Source: Paramarasmius palmivorus (taxonomy: Eukaryota; Basidiomycota; Agaricomycetes; Agaricales; Marasmiaceae). Taken from it: DNA of 64,000 nt. The DNA lies in NCBI GenBank assembly GCA_037176845.1, contig JAYKXP010000028.1, positions 248,001 through 312,000 of the forward strand. The letters are read 5' to 3'. Both the position numbers and the translations under genes were made by a program. This document shows positions 1 through 12,931 of this stretch, piece by piece (position 1 is the stretch's first letter; the number at the start of each line of letters is the position of its first letter). The notes beneath the pieces are model-generated. The model worked only from the letters and a program-made list of their open reading frames with translations. It searched no databases and was not told the origin of the DNA.

Positions 1-135
1 ACGTTGAAGTCGGAGAATTGAGGACGGCATCGCGGACAGGATCAAAAGCTGGCATTTGCTTCGGTACAAGTTTTTTTTGTCAAAACTACCAACTACCACC
101 CAACTAGTACTAATCCTAACCCTAATGTCACCACA

Positions 136-3100
136 TCAAAGCTTGCTTTCCTTCTCCTTCAACCACTTTTCAAGGTCTTCAGTAGAGTGCTGTATACACA
201 GTCAGTTATCTACTCTAGAATATTTCCATATCACAAACCTTGATGTAAGCAATTCTTGCCCGTATGCTGTCCAGACTCTGCCCTAACGAGAGCGAGTATT
301 TTGATGTGTCCTTGCCCTAGATATCCATCATGTTACCCCGGGCGTGAGATGAATTTAGCATTTAGAGTGCTCACCTCAAAGAAGGCATTGGCATCCTTCA
401 GGTCCTTTTCGGTCGAGAGCACCGAAAATGACGACTGCCATGTGGGCCAATGGTCAGCATGCACTTTTCCCCATCGCGGAATCCACCCACCTCGACAAGA
501 TATTTAAGAGTATAGGTCTCTGAGAACCGTTTGTAAAACTGTCAATGTTCGGCAACAATCAATCTTTCTGTTAAACTCCACGGAAAACGAGCACCTAGAT
601 CCCGCACCTCTGCATAGTTCTCCTTAAAGAACTCTGTAACCAGTCGCCTGGCCTTTCTGTTTGCAGTAAATCCACGGAAGAAGTAGACTACATCTTGATC
701 TCGGGCCCCAGTCTTGGAGAGCTGGAACGTTTCCTTGATTAGGTTCTCGTCTTGGGACGCTGCCAAAGCGGTGCTAAAATAGAGGTGTGGGTTAGCTTTT
801 ACCATACACAACTAGAGACTTCTACCCACATGGCAGAGACTCGTGCAGACGGAGTCTTTGGCTTGTCAAAGACCTTCTTGGTGGCATCGTACCTAAGGTT
901 GGAAAGGTTGGTCACATAAGGAACTTGTGAGATAGCCAAGAAACTTACTCCGCACGCCCGCCGTATTTGACCGCCTTTGTGTGACAGGTTTAAGTGTGTA
1001 AAAAGCACCAGGATCGAATGTGTAGACGTACCGCAATGAAGGTAGCCTTTTGGAGATCTGCTGGGATTTTTGAATCATCACCAGTCTCCATAAAGTGTTT
1101 GAACCGATCCCTCAATTCGTTGATCACACTGTCCATTCGGTCAGGGACGACAATAGAAAGGTTTAACCTCGACTGCCTACCTCGTTTCCCCGGCAGCAAC
1201 AGCATTCTCAATAGCACATGTTCGTAATTGAGAAATGTCGGGGGACTCCGAGTCAGAATAGTCGTAACCAAGCTGCTTCACCAGCGGTGCAAACAATGAC
1301 TAGAAATGACAATAGTTTCAGCATTACAAGGGGCGCATGCGCATTGCGCAACAATCTCGGCGGACTTACGCGACGGAAAGCGTCAAAGCGATTAGTGATT
1401 TCTGCATGCTCCCACCAGACGGATGAAATTGAGCTTAGGCCGGATGAGATACCAGACCACGCGAGATCTAATAGTGGAGTGAGTCACTCTCGCAGAAAAG
1501 CCAACTCCAAAAGTAACACTCACACTCCTTCTCACCACGCAAGGCATCGATAAGCGTGAGTGCACTGCTAAGCTTCATCAAGGCCGCCTTGGAAAGCGCC
1601 ATCGAATCACTTATTAAACCCAACCGGTCTTCCAATGTAAATACAGAATCTGGCTTTGCAACTTCCACGGCAATCTTCTTCATAGCAGCCTCGGAGTATA
1701 AGACCCGGTCTGGAGACAAAAGCGTCATTATGAGTGCAAGAGTGGAGCGAAAACCATACTGACAGACGCCATTAGTGCCAGCGTTGAGCTTGAAAGGTTT
1801 GGAGGTATCCAAGGAATACGTCTTCTCGCGTGCATCCAGAACAGCGGCGTTATCTACGACAGCTTTACCGTTTGCGTCAACCGTGAGTATACTCAAAGGT
1901 ACATTCCTAGGAAATCATATCAACTTAATGTTCGTTCCCAGAAGGATATCTACAGACCAGACCGTCTCGTTGTCTTTTCCCTCGGCCACACCAGTCTCGA
2001 GGAACCGGTCCTGGCGAACTTTGATACCAGATTCTGTTTCAGTGACAGTCAAGACTGGGAAGCCGATCTAGGAAGCCTTAATTTAAGTCCCACTGCCGCC
2101 ATGATCCCCTATCAACTCACCTTCGTAATCCAGTTATCCATTAGACGGACGACGTCCACGCCTGACAAAGTCAATAGTCAATATCTGCTTTTCTCGTCCC
2201 ATGGGCCACTGCATACCGGTTGCCTTGCTGATACCATCCCAAAGGTCCCGAGTGATGCTGTTCCCATACAAGTGGTTCTTCAAATAGATCGAGACGCCTT
2301 GCAAGAACTTGTCGGTGCCGACGTAGGCAGCCAACATCCTCAGCACTGCATGACACAAATCAGGTCCCTCCCGAGTAATATATCGCGAACCGAATACCTG
2401 AAGCAGCCTTGGAGTACGAGAGACTGTCAAAGATCTGGGGACAGTTTTAGGATAACAGCAACGAGCTATGCAGAATAATTACCTGTCCTGTTGATTTGTG
2501 GTATGCCAATGAGTGAAAGCTCGCAAAAGGAAGGGAAAGTCGTACCAATGTAGTCGGCGTTCGGGCAGGACACTTCAATCGGATGGGACGAGAGCTTGGC
2601 GTCCAAAGACATCGCGGCAGCGAGATGGTCGTTGATGAATTCAGAGTTGGCTCTGAATTCGGGTAAGCTCTTCGTAACGTGTTAGCTGTGCCCTGTATTA
2701 AGTATAGTTGGTATGGATTTACTTGTCTGGGACATTTGGTCAGCGCGACAGCAGAGGTATAGGTGCCTTTACCCTTACCTGGTATGATGACCTCTCCCAT
2801 CTGTAATGACGATGAATATGGGAAAAACCTTCAGAGGAGGAATCATAACGAACCAAAGTAGCGAAACCTGTTATGAAATAATTAGTTGTATCAAAGGCTT
2901 CAGATTGCATTCCATTTACCTTCATTGAGATAGAGATAATCCCACCACGCCATCGTCGTAATGTTACCGAACCTGTACCACAAGAGTTCAGAGCGCGCCA
3001 GTGAAGAAGACAGACCATGACAACTTACCACATGTGTGCAACCTCGTGGCTTTGCACAGTCACAACAAGCTTCTTCGATTTCACGTCGGCACTCTTGGGG

Positions 3101-4381
3101 TCAAGCAAGAACGACCTAGTGCGACCCGTGATGAGACCCCAGTTTTCCATGGCGCCTGCGTCAAAGTCATTGGCCTCGAGGGACTTCAGTCATTCCACGC
3201 AAGCATATAGTGATGTTTTACTTACCACAAGAGTGTCCAGCTTTGGCAGGGGATACTCCACGTCAAAGACCTTTTCATACAAGGGTAAAACCTTGGCCTT
3301 GACATCAAGGGCAAACTGGGCCTGATGAATCACGTCGGAGGTAGCTGGGTGCAATCTCGTGAACATGGTGATAGGGAAACAGGAATGATTCCTACCATAG
3401 ATACGAAGAGGGAGAGTTTTGCCACTCAATGGCATCTTGACAGATGTCTCAAGATGAGTAAACTCGCCATTAGCAAAGGCAACGATGTAAGACGACATGG
3501 GTGGTGTCGTCTCATGGCGAGAAATCTTCCATTGGCCGTCGAGGGAAGGGAATACTTTCTTGAGTTCGACATGGTCGGAATCTTCGGGTGCAAATGTCTT
3601 TTCCGATATCGCTGGCATGTTTGTGACACTGGTCGTGTTTACTTTGGATATCAAGGTGATGGCATAACTGGGAATAGATTTGAGGATTAGATCGTTTCGC
3701 AGTTGGACAGTCATACGTTGCCTTGAGCTGCGGCTCATCCCAGGAAGGGAAGGCACGCCTCGCGTCTACTGGCTAATGATTGCTAGTCAGTCGCTGTCCG
3801 GCAACGTAGTATGTACTTGGACGCACCTCAAATTGAGTAAGAGCATAGTACTTGGTCTTTCCTTCGTGCTCCCAGGAAGATCTGTAGTATCCGACCATAT
3901 TGTCCTTCAGTTCTCCAGAGTAACTGATCTGCAATTCAGCCTTGGATCCAGCAGGGAATACAGTCGGGAATTTAAAGGTAACGCGCGTCTCCTTCTCATC
4001 GTAAGTTTGCTCGATCTCTGCTTCAGACTTCTTCAAGGCATCAGAATAGACGGTCCTTGAAAAATGGTGTACGTCAGTGCAATGATGGTAGTGCAGAGCA
4101 AGCCGAAACGTACGCTTTACCGAGCTGAAGACCATTTGAGTTGAGCACAATCGTGTCGGTGTCCTCCTTGACGTCGAGGCTACAGAGGCCAAGTTAGATG
4201 TAAGCCTTCAGAGCTTCAGCAGGTGAAGGCGCAGAAAAGGTTCTGACCTGATTTTCACGTATCCGTTGAAGGTAAGCTTGTCGAGGTCGGTCTGAATGGT
4301 CAAGTCGTAGTGACTGGGCTTGACGTTCGTCGGAAGACGATACTGGCTAGTATCGGAAGGTTGGGTAGTAGTCGTAGACAT
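136..4381 (-). CDS. M1-family zinc aminopeptidase (Ape2/Aap1, puromycin-sensitive type)
   Basis: Zinc metallopeptidase that removes N-terminal residues from peptides; fungal relatives are cytosolic Ape2/Aap1. The chosen start (4379-4381) gives MSTTTTQPSDTSQYRLP followed by the usual KPxHYDL strand. In order are seen the ARRAFPSWDEP block (about 3.75 kb), GAMENWGL substrate motif (about 3.15 kb), zinc site HEVAH (3034-3048) continuing HMWFGN, and the third ligand in NEGFATL, split by an intron. The C-terminal ERAP1-like helical domain follows. Near the 3' end I could place exons 608 upward, 491-538, 375-434, 239-316 and 136-189, joining in frame and ending WLKEKESKL-stop. All catalytic residues are present, so it should be active. 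Well over ten introns of about 50 nt interrupt it. Longer upstream Met codons exist in frame but lack family similarity. Confidence 0.93.
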
Positions 4382-4717
4382 TGAGAGATGATGATGATCA
4401 CGAGGAAACGCAAGATTGCACAAGGCAAATCGATGCGGCTCTCGGCCCTGGGTTTTCAGGCCATGCTGGCGTGTCAGCGAAGTAGGTTTGCGTGCTGAAG
4501 CGAGAGTACTGGTCGCCCGTAATAGTTTACAAACTCTAGCAGGGGAACGAAGGGCACATCTCCAGGCAGGGCCAAATGACCGTGCTGGCACAATCATGAA
4601 ATTTTGCCGATCATACGCGAAAACGTACGCGACAACCCCGGGATTGTTTGCACACAGGTGCATACATCGAAAACAGTACAATACAATCCATACAAAGCAA
4701 AGCATTCCAAGCAAGTT
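4382..4717. other. Intergenic, upstream of the aminopeptidase gene
   Basis: Lies between the stop of the upstream minus-strand gene and the aminopeptidase start. It must carry the aminopeptidase promoter and the terminator of the neighbour. I see no RNA gene, repeat or clear named motif. One frame on the minus strand stays open through it, but its translation resembles no known leader. Confidence 0.6.
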
Positions 4718-7700
4718 TCAAGCATCCACCAAACCCAGACTCTTTGGCAGCGAGGGAAGCACCTTGGGAAACTTTTTCGAGACGCTGTTTCGGTCGTGAT
4801 GTTCCATAATCTCTTCCAGCCGTTGTACAATAGACGTGTTGATCCTATGCGCGTCGTCAAGTCGCTCCAGGGCTTCCCGTCTGTACGACGAGTAGTCGGA
4901 CTCAAGCTCGACCAGAGTATTCATGCAAATAGCGCTTTGGAATGGGTGCATCAGCGTACGTCGATGCGAAAGAGTTTGAAATTACCTTTCTTCACTCATT
5001 TTTTCCACTTCAACGGCCGCCTCACGCAGGATATTGTCCCTACCAATCCGCACTTCTGCCTTGACAGACTCTATGCGCATATTGATCTTGCTGACCAGCA
5101 CCTAGAAAGAAAGACAAGTTTTAAGAGAGAGAACAACAATGCCGGTCATTCACACCTCGCTTATGTCTCCCAAGACCTGCAAAAACAGAATGAGTGATAT
5201 GCAACAGACTGGGTACTGTGCTTACATCGGCAATACTTCGAGGCCTGTTCTCGTCCTCTTCCAAGTCGTTCAAGGCGATCGGAACGTATTTCCTGCTCAC
5301 ATACCGAGCTATTGGACCATTAGTAGGAAGCGACGCCAAAAAAGGAAGCTGTAAATATACCAGAACGTTTCTCAACATAAGAGCGGGGAACCTGGGCTGG
5401 CTTGGAGGTGCTAACTGTATGACGACCACGTTCTTTCTTGGTCGGAGAGATGATCTGATCCTTGATGTTACCGGTCTGGAGCAACGCGGAAATGCGCTGT
5501 GGTTTCGGAAGGTGGTCAGATTCTTGATAGTAGGAGTGCTGTTTGTCGGGACTTCGAACGGGTATTCGCGAGGGCTTTCCGGGCAAGGGAGAGTTTAACC
5601 CAAGGTTCAGTTGCTCTTGGTCAAGAATTCGAGGTGTCGACTGAGGAGCGTCTCCAAGTGAAGCCCTGGCGGGGGCATAGTTCGAACGAGTTTTCTCTGC
5701 CTTGGTTGAATGGAAGTCTTCGGTGACAGAAGGCTTATTAGTATGAATGTTGAGTGTCACAGGTGCATTCCGAGGTTTTATGTCAAGATGTACGGTTCGT
5801 GGCGGTCTGAGTTCAACGGATGGGCTTGACCGTTGCTTGGTCGTCAAAGGGAAATCAAGATGGTCTTCTGGATCAGCTACGGGAGAGTTAAGCTCAGGAG
5901 GGTGTGCGATGAGTTGATGTATCTCGGCTTTCTTCGGAGGACTCTTCAGCACGGATGGCGAAGAAACAGTCAATGTAGACTTGACACGAGCAGATTTTCG
6001 TTTGATTGGCGAAGGCGAATCTTCCTGAGTGAGATCTATCATTATCTTGTCCGAATCCGGTGAAGCCTGCTTTGACTCGTCGCTTTGCTAGATCGAGAAA
6101 TTTGAGGTCATGAACACATTCTGTCACGAACGCTTGAATACCTTGACGGGAACGAAATATTCTTGGTATCCTCCGGCAGTATCCAGCTCGTCCAGAGCCA
6201 TTTCAAGTGGAGGCTCCGGAACTTGCCTTTTCAGAACTGTCGTAGTTGCTGGAAGTCGGTCCTTCGACTTCGCCTTCACCTGCAGGTGTCACTGGTTGGT
6301 AAACGCACGCATAAGCGTATATAACGTACCGGTTTGTGATTAACTTCAGATTCGTTTACTCTGATAGTGGCGGTCTGGCCGTGATTCTGTTTATCCCATG
6401 GCATCAACTCGATACCTTGAGAGTAATCTATGAGATCTTCGGCCTTGTCAATTTCATGCTCTGAAATCCGGATAGAACGGCGATTGAGGGTCTCCTTAGC
6501 TTCAACTTGCGGCTCTGGTTCTGTGCGCTGCTTTGTCTCTGGCGATTCTATGTATCAGTCTTTGATTGCAGAATGCAAACTAAACGTACTCAGACCAGAC
6601 GGAGCTGTTCCTCGTTCATGCGCTCCCATTTGTCCTGAGTTGTTTTTCGCTTGAAATCATTTTCGGTGAGAATTTTCAAAAGCGACAAAGAATTGTTACT
6701 ACCGGAAGGCCTTGCTTTGCGGTCGTTTTCAGCTTTCTTTGGAGCTGGAGTCTCAACATTTACGTGGTCATCCTCTTCTAAAACCACCACTTGCACTTGA
6801 TGCTTGTTCGGCGGAGCTTTGCCTTTGCACTCCGTTAAGTTGACCATGCCACTGAAACGATGTACTCATATATACCTGACGCTTTTGGGTTTGCAACAGG
6901 GATCTTCGAGGCTGGTGTACGTTGGGGTTTGTGTCCATCTTCGATAGCCTTGGCCTTGGGCCCGACGCGAGCCTTCTTGTCTGCGGATCACAAGACTCAG
7001 CATCGAACAGAAGAAGGCACCGCGAAACGTACTCGGAGAGCTATTTTCCATCAATTCACTTCTCAAGTTTTGGTCGCCAGAGTCATCATCGATCTCCATC
7101 GGTCTCTTGATATCCTGGTCTACGAATGGGTCAGATTCTGCAGGTTCTGTCGAGAGGGGTTGTACGCTCACTAGCGGCCGCCTTTTCCTTCTTTGGTGGG
7201 GCTTTGGAAGTAGCTGTCGTGGCCGGTTGTCCATTAGCCTTGCCTTTCATGGCAGCTGCCTTACCACCTTTAGCAGCTCTCGGTGGCGGAGCCCTTCGAG
7301 TCTTTGGGGCTGGAATATCTTCATATTCGCTTTCGGATTCCGCTGGCGATGGCGATGATGTCCTTCCCTTTCTACCGTACCGCTTCTTTAAAACCGTCTT
7401 TGGGGTCCTGCCAAAGATAGAGGAATTATCATGGACGTCGGAGCTAGGCTCGTCGCGCGGGCGCTTGGCAGGGCGTGTATCCTCGACTTCACTCTTGCGC
7501 TTTGGTTTCGGAGCTTGAGGAGAGCCTTCTGACAGGAGGTATAAATATGGAAAGTCGGTTGAACGAGGTACTAACCATCATCGCGCAGTATCGGAGAAGA
7601 CGCGTTCTTCTGGTTGTCCTTGACGACGTCTGACTGAGTTTGGATTTCCGATGGTGGGTCTGCCGCCCTTGTTTCTGTCGTGGGCGATTTGGGTCGCGAG

Positions 7701-9650
7701 TCGGCTTCAGGAGCTGCTTGGGGCAGCGCTCTGACGGGTGATTCAGGGATCGGCGTAAGAGTTGGTAGTCTCGATAGCGGCGGGTTCGCTTCGGTGGGGG
7801 TGGACACAGACAAGAGACCTTCCGAGGGGAATTCGCAGACTGCGTATCCTCAGCGTGGTGTTGCGACAGATTCAATAGGCCTGCTTACATTGTTGGACCT
7901 TTTCCTGCTTAAGAATTAGCAAGTCGGTCTGCAAAAGTCGACACGAGAGGTACCTCTATAGTTCTCAAACTGGAGGGGAATTCAAGGGGAGCTCCGTATC
8001 GAGCTTTGAAAGTTTCCGTTGACCGTGCTCAATGACCTTGGCCTGATAGAGTGTCAGTGACTCCGAATGATGAAACAAGAGTGATAACTAACCAATCCTC
8101 GGGCTTTGAGCACCTTGAGAAAGGGAGGCAGGCTAGTTCGTTCGATGTCAATCGTCAATGTTACGGGTTGAGGTCCCCCTCCTGAATTGCGTCCAACACT
8201 GGGCGGCGAGACCAAGTTGAAAGTAAAAGTCGTACATGAAGGCGAATGATCGTAGCTCGAGAAGCGGATCCGTTCGATTGCTAAGTAAGGGACATGAAAG
8301 GTTTCGTATCCTCCATCCTGTTCCTGTTGTCACATTATGAACTCCTCGTATCCCGACGATGACATACCTCCTCAACATTGGAAGTCAAGCCCTTTTCGTC
8401 CATGTACAGTCGACCAGTTGGGCTTGCGATATCACAAGAGACGGCTGACTGAACGATTTTGAAAGGCTGGGGACTAAGGAGCGACGTCGTCAAAGAGTCA
8501 TGAGACAAGACAAACGACCTACAAGTTTATGTTCATCTTCGCCAATACATCAACTATTTCAGCAGATGTTTTTTCCCATTCTCCTTCATGATTCGCCACG
8601 ATAGACTTCAATACTGCATGGCATTGAAATAAGTCTGGATCAAAGACCGAGCTTGAGAACTGTTCGTGCTTCTTGATGTCTCTGTTCGCAGGGGGTATAA
8701 GACCTCCTAAAAGCTCCAAAAGTGCCTCTACGGCCAAAAATGCTAGCGATGTACAGATGAACAATGGCACGTGAAACCAAAGAACGCGATTACCTCGACA
8801 ACGAACGAGTGCGACACCGATGAGTTTGCTATTTCAAGATATGAGGCCTTGTTTCACGAGCGACTGTTCAAGCTACACTTACCCGCCCTTTAGGTGCTTG
8901 CTTCGCAGCTCTCGTTGGTTTTCTGGGTTTTCAAAAGCTGAATCACTCAGTAACATGTAAACCTATGCAATCGATGAGCGAGACTGCGCATATATGCTGA
9001 CTGGAATAACATACAGCACACAACAAACCAACATCGGGCTCGTGTTCGTAGGCTTCTAAAGGACTCGCAGGAAAATAGCGCTTCGACAGTAAGGAGTAAA
9101 AGTGTTTGGATACGGCAGCTTTTGCATGTTCTGAGAGGATGTGAGAGGATTTTTCGAGACTGAAAGCCCTCTACGTACTGTTTGACCCAGCTCCGTCCAA
9201 AAAGTCCTACAAAATGGAGGGCTGTCGATGAACAAGGGTAATCGGCCAAAAACGACAACATACATACCATAATTCCGGATAAGATGGCATTCAAAACTCC
9301 ATTCAGTCTACCCGTTGAGCCATCATCTCTTCCGATAGATAGCTCGTAAATAAAAGAAAACAGGGCGGAAGAAAAGCGAAGAGCTTCGCTGGTGAACCGC
9401 TTGTATAGAGGGATAAGGGGCTCTCTGAAGACCTTGCAAAGGTGTTCCGTGGATTTAGAGGTGATTGAGGAGGTTTCCTAGAAGAACATTGATGAGTGAG
9501 CTGAGGTGCATCTTTGGAAAGGACACGAACGAGTAATCTGAGATTCGCCGACAGTTGCTCGACGGCAGACATTAACTTTTCATCTTTAGAGGATTTGGCT
9601 TTGGATTTCAGTGGTGCAATAGCGTTCCGAACGTCGTCTATCGTGGTCAT
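4718..9650 (-). CDS. Large coiled-coil protein; candidate Red1/SYCP2-like meiotic axis protein
   Basis: About two dozen exons. Those placed with good phase agreement: 9531-9650, 9268-9477, 9179-9206, 9033-9130, 8883-8962, 8794-8828, 8523-8742, 8368-8473, 8093-8323, 7971-8042, 7889-7907, 7576-7839; the last starts near 4.9 kb and ends GLVDA-stop. The N-terminal ~250 residues are helical and leucine-rich, like an ARM/HEAT fold. Next comes a beta-rich block (about 8.47-8.0 kb) with TGRLYMDEKGL and HVPYLAIERIRFSS, which reads like a PH/Spt16-middle domain. A long disordered, basic, Ser/Pro-rich region has an NLS-like KPKRK...KRPRDE. The C-terminal ~130 residues form a coiled coil (KINMRIESVKAEV...LVELESDYSSYRREALERL). 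ARM + PH-like + disorder + C-terminal coiled coil is the layout of Red1, SYCP2 and Rec10. That assignment is inference from architecture; no signature motif proves it. Middle exons (5.2-7.5 kb) are less certain. Confidence 0.62.
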
Positions 9651-9933
9651 CGCGTAACGGGCGCGCGGTCGTCGTCGTCGTTGTCGCTGAAGAGAAGGAT
9701 GTCACATACACATGTGATTGTGACAGACGAATTGTGTCACACTCCGGTCCGAACAAGGAGCGTCTCCAAGCTCTCGCTGTCAAGCCTGTCATCGCCGACT
9801 TTGGAGCTAACGAGTATTCACGACCTCACGATTCCAATCCAAAACTCTCATGACCGGAACCCTCAAGTCTTCGTTTGTATCTGTAACGTCCACTCTCAAG
9901 GTATACTTGCTCTCCTCAACGCATTATGCACAC
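9651..9933. promoter_or_regulatory. Divergent intergenic region between the axis-like and bestrophin-like genes
   Basis: The two start codons face away from each other across 283 bp, so this interval must hold both promoters. An open frame of about 80 codons starting ATG at 9705 runs through it on the plus strand, but its frame does not match the bestrophin start at 9934. It may be an upstream ORF or chance. Confidence 0.5.
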
Positions 9934-11860
9934 ATGCTTAGAACTGGCCCCTTTAGCCGAAACGCAAGCATTTGCGGAAGGTAAACTCCCAGCTTATCAT
10001 GCTCCGCTAGACCTTCCCCCACTAACGCTTCGCCCAGTATTCTTGGTAGGCCCATAATTAAGATCTAGGCTTGAAGATCATTCCTTAGTGTTGGCAGGCT
10101 TCCCGATGTGCTGCGTATCAAGGGTAGCGTGAGTCGTACAATTCATTCTCTCCGTGCTCTTTGAACGCTGAAAGAATGTAGATCATCCCTCGTATCGCAT
10201 GGCCTGTGCTCACCAACACAATTTTCTCGACGGCGGTGGCCTATGCCTGGTCACAGGGATATAGAGTGGTCCTAACAAACTCGGTTGTCCCATTGCTTTC
10301 GGTTGTGGTGAGTGGCCAATGTTTACATCCTCCGAATGACAGCTGATGTCATTTGCTATTAGGTTGGTCTTATCTTAGTATTTAGGTCAGGCCATATATT
10401 TAATGTTGTGTCCAAGCTGCTCATGAATCTTTCAGAAACGGGTGTGTTCGCTTCCTATACCCAACTCTCAAGGGCTTAACAATAGCAGAACATCCTATGA
10501 CCGATTTTGGGACGGGAGAAAATCATTTTCTACTATGACTTCCAATGTTCGCAACCTTTCACGTCTGTGAGCACACTTCGCTACGATACACGCTTACTCC
10601 GACTCACCAATTCTAGGATATGGGTAAACGTTGCGCCACCTCCAACCGATCAACCTCCGGCTTTTGCTAAAGGAAAGACGCCAACTGGATCTCACACTGC
10701 TGCTCAGATCCGTCGCAGAAAGGTCGATGCTCTTCACCTTTGCCTGGCCTTTGCATTTGCGGTCAAGCATTACCTCCGAGGCGAGGACGGTTTGAACTGG
10801 GGCGACTACAGAGACGTCCTTCCTGCGGGCTTTGCTAGGTTCGATGAAACTGGCAACAATTCGACCACGCTACAATCATCTGCCAACTATTCAGCAACGG
10901 CTAATTCGAACGCTGCTGGGGGTGCTGCACCTTCAGACCTTACCATACGACCAGACGCGACCAAGAGAGTACGACCCAAGCGCAGCAAGAACAAAATATC
11001 TGGGGTAACGACACCCCTTCTTTCGGATACACATAGGACTGTGGAATTCCATCCTTTCGCAGATCATGCATCGATACCACTGCCCCTACTGTTGGTATCC
11101 TCGCCAACCTAAATCTCTTCACGGAAACTGACTTTAGCATAGGATATCTCACGAGCTGACGCGGGCATTGTTTTGGTTCAGACGTGAGGGATACCTTGAA
11201 ACAGTTGGACCTGCCGGTGTCAACGCGATGAATCAATTGTAAGTGAAATCCCTAAATACTTATACCAGCTCCGGCTAAAGTCAGCCCCAATAGAATTCAG
11301 AGCATGGTCGATCAAATGACTTCTATGGAGCGCGTTGCAAACACTCCAATCCCAATTTCATGCAAGTATATGTTCATAGCGTGCGCTCCTGAAAGCTTAC
11401 TAGTCATCCATAGATGGTATTCACCTCAAACAATGTGTATCCATGTACTTGTTTGCTCTTCCTCTCACTCTTGTCAGCACACTCGGCTGGATGACAATTC
11501 CCATCGTAACCGTCGTCGCTTTCACGTTTATGGGTATCGAAGGAATTGCAGACGAGATTGAAATGCCATTCGGTTTGTCTGAATTGCCATCTCAATTTAG
11601 GATACTCATCCCATATCTACTACAGGAAACGATCAGGCAGACCTTCCGCTCGGTATGTCTGTCTACCCTCATCCTTTAATGTCTCTCATGCATTCCGCTT
11701 ATAGACCGATACTGCGAAGACCTCAAAGAAGAGATATTGTAAGCTACACCTACTCTCGCCAAATTTTAGGCTAACCGACGCAATTAGTTACATTATCGAG
11801 CGTTTCCCCGAAGGTGGAGAGGGAATGTACGGTTATGATGACGGTGAAGGAGATGATTAA
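9934..11860 (+). CDS. Bestrophin-like (RFP-TM/UPF0187) anion channel
   Basis: Predicted membrane anion channel of the bestrophin/UPF0187 family. Thirteen exons join to 413 codons: 9934-9980, 10089-10128, 10182-10307, 10363-10385, 10436-10441, 10489-10566, 10617-11090, 11143-11238, 11303-11361, 11414-11572, 11626-11652, 11705-11738, 11788-11860. Hallmarks are [16 protein letters not shown], the first membrane helix ending LILVFR, the family motif [27 protein letters not shown], a second hydrophobic pair ([14 protein letters not shown]), and the cytosolic end [16 protein letters not shown] 6-nt exon supplies the NG of the motif. The intron at 11362-11413 starts GC. The first intron is long (108 nt). 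The loop between the two membrane regions carries about 100 disordered residues. Substrate and organelle cannot be read from sequence. Confidence 0.88.
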
Positions 11861-11929
11861 TTTCTCTGTAAATAAAATAGGGCTGATCTAAGGTTTTCAT
11901 TCACCGATTCGGGCACTATGTACTGTACA

Positions 11930-12931
11930 TCATTTGAATTCTGGCGTACAGAAATCTCCTGGACCATAAGGCTGAAAGGATCGTTTGAATGACACAGTAA
12001 GAGACCCTTGGATAGAAAACATACCGGTGTTGTCAGAGCGGTCAATCCTGCTGAATTCTCGCTGGTCTGGCGACCGCTTTGAGGACCTGGCTTCGGCTTC
12101 TTCCCAGCAGCAAATGCATCGATTATTGTCTTGGTCGTTTCGGGGGTGAGGTCCTCCTACGGAACAGTGAATAAGACAATAGATAAGTCAACGACAAGGC
12201 TCACGTAGAAATCGTCTCCAATGACAACCATTGGTGCATTACTGCAGGCACCTTGACACTCAACCTCGATGACCGTGAACTTTCCGTCTTTGGTTGTCTC
12301 TCCCGGTTTGATTCCTCCAAGTTGCTTGCAGATAGTGTCCAGAATCTCCGTCGAGCCGCGTAACATGCAAGGAGTTGTAGTGCAGACTTGAACAAAGTGC
12401 TCTCCAATAGGTTCCCTATTTGCACCAGTCAGCAAATATAGTACAATGGGTGAACGGAACTGACCTGTTGAACATGGTGTAGAAGGTAGCGACTTCGTAA
12501 ACACGCATTGGCGGCATCTCCAGCAGGTTTGCAACATAGTTCATGACACTGATACTTGTCCATCCCTTGTTCTGCCGTTGACCCAGGTCGAGAAGAGGAA
12601 TTACTGCTGCTTTCTTGTATTGGGGAGGATACCGGGAAATGATTTCTTCAGCGCGCTTCAGGTTCTCGGATGTGAATTGGAAAGGGATCTATGTTGGTGT
12701 GCACTCGCGTTTGAATATTCGTAGATATACCAAAAAATATTGTGCAGACCTTGGGGTTGTTGTAATCCGTGTCTCGGTGCTGTGGGGATTATTTCAATGG
12801 TTGTCGTCGAGCGTCGTTGAAACATGAATACTCACCACGAAGAGGGCATCGGATCGTCTTGTGCATGAAGAGGTGAAATGTCTTTTTGGAACAGCGTGGC
12901 GTCCCAGTTGCCTGCTGAGTCTGGCCAACAT
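11930..12931 (-). CDS. NDUFV2: NADH:ubiquinone oxidoreductase 24 kDa subunit (NDUFV2/NuoE)
   Basis: Peripheral-arm subunit of mitochondrial complex I carrying the [2Fe-2S] cluster N1a. Six exons (12836-12931, 12750-12779, 12465-12688, 12205-12415, 12025-12156, 11930-11971) give 244 codons, the family length. The Arg-rich start [17 protein letters not shown] is a matrix-targeting presequence, followed by [12 protein letters not shown]. Cluster cysteines are seen in [11 protein letters not shown] and [10 protein letters not shown]. The end, [12 protein letters not shown], matches the conserved C-terminus and fixes the last acceptor at 11972-11973. It converges on the bestrophin-like gene with only 69 bp between stops. 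Confidence 0.96.

Noticed and set aside
110..126. TAATCCTAACCCTAATG, resembling telomeric CCCTAA repeats
   Set aside because: Only about one and a half units, just downstream of a normal gene; not a telomere or interstitial array.
9705..9947. Plus-strand frame MSHTHVIVTDELC... as N-terminus of the bestrophin-like protein
   Set aside because: Its frame cannot join the conserved [11 protein letters not shown] exon at an available acceptor; the ATG at 9934 joins cleanly.
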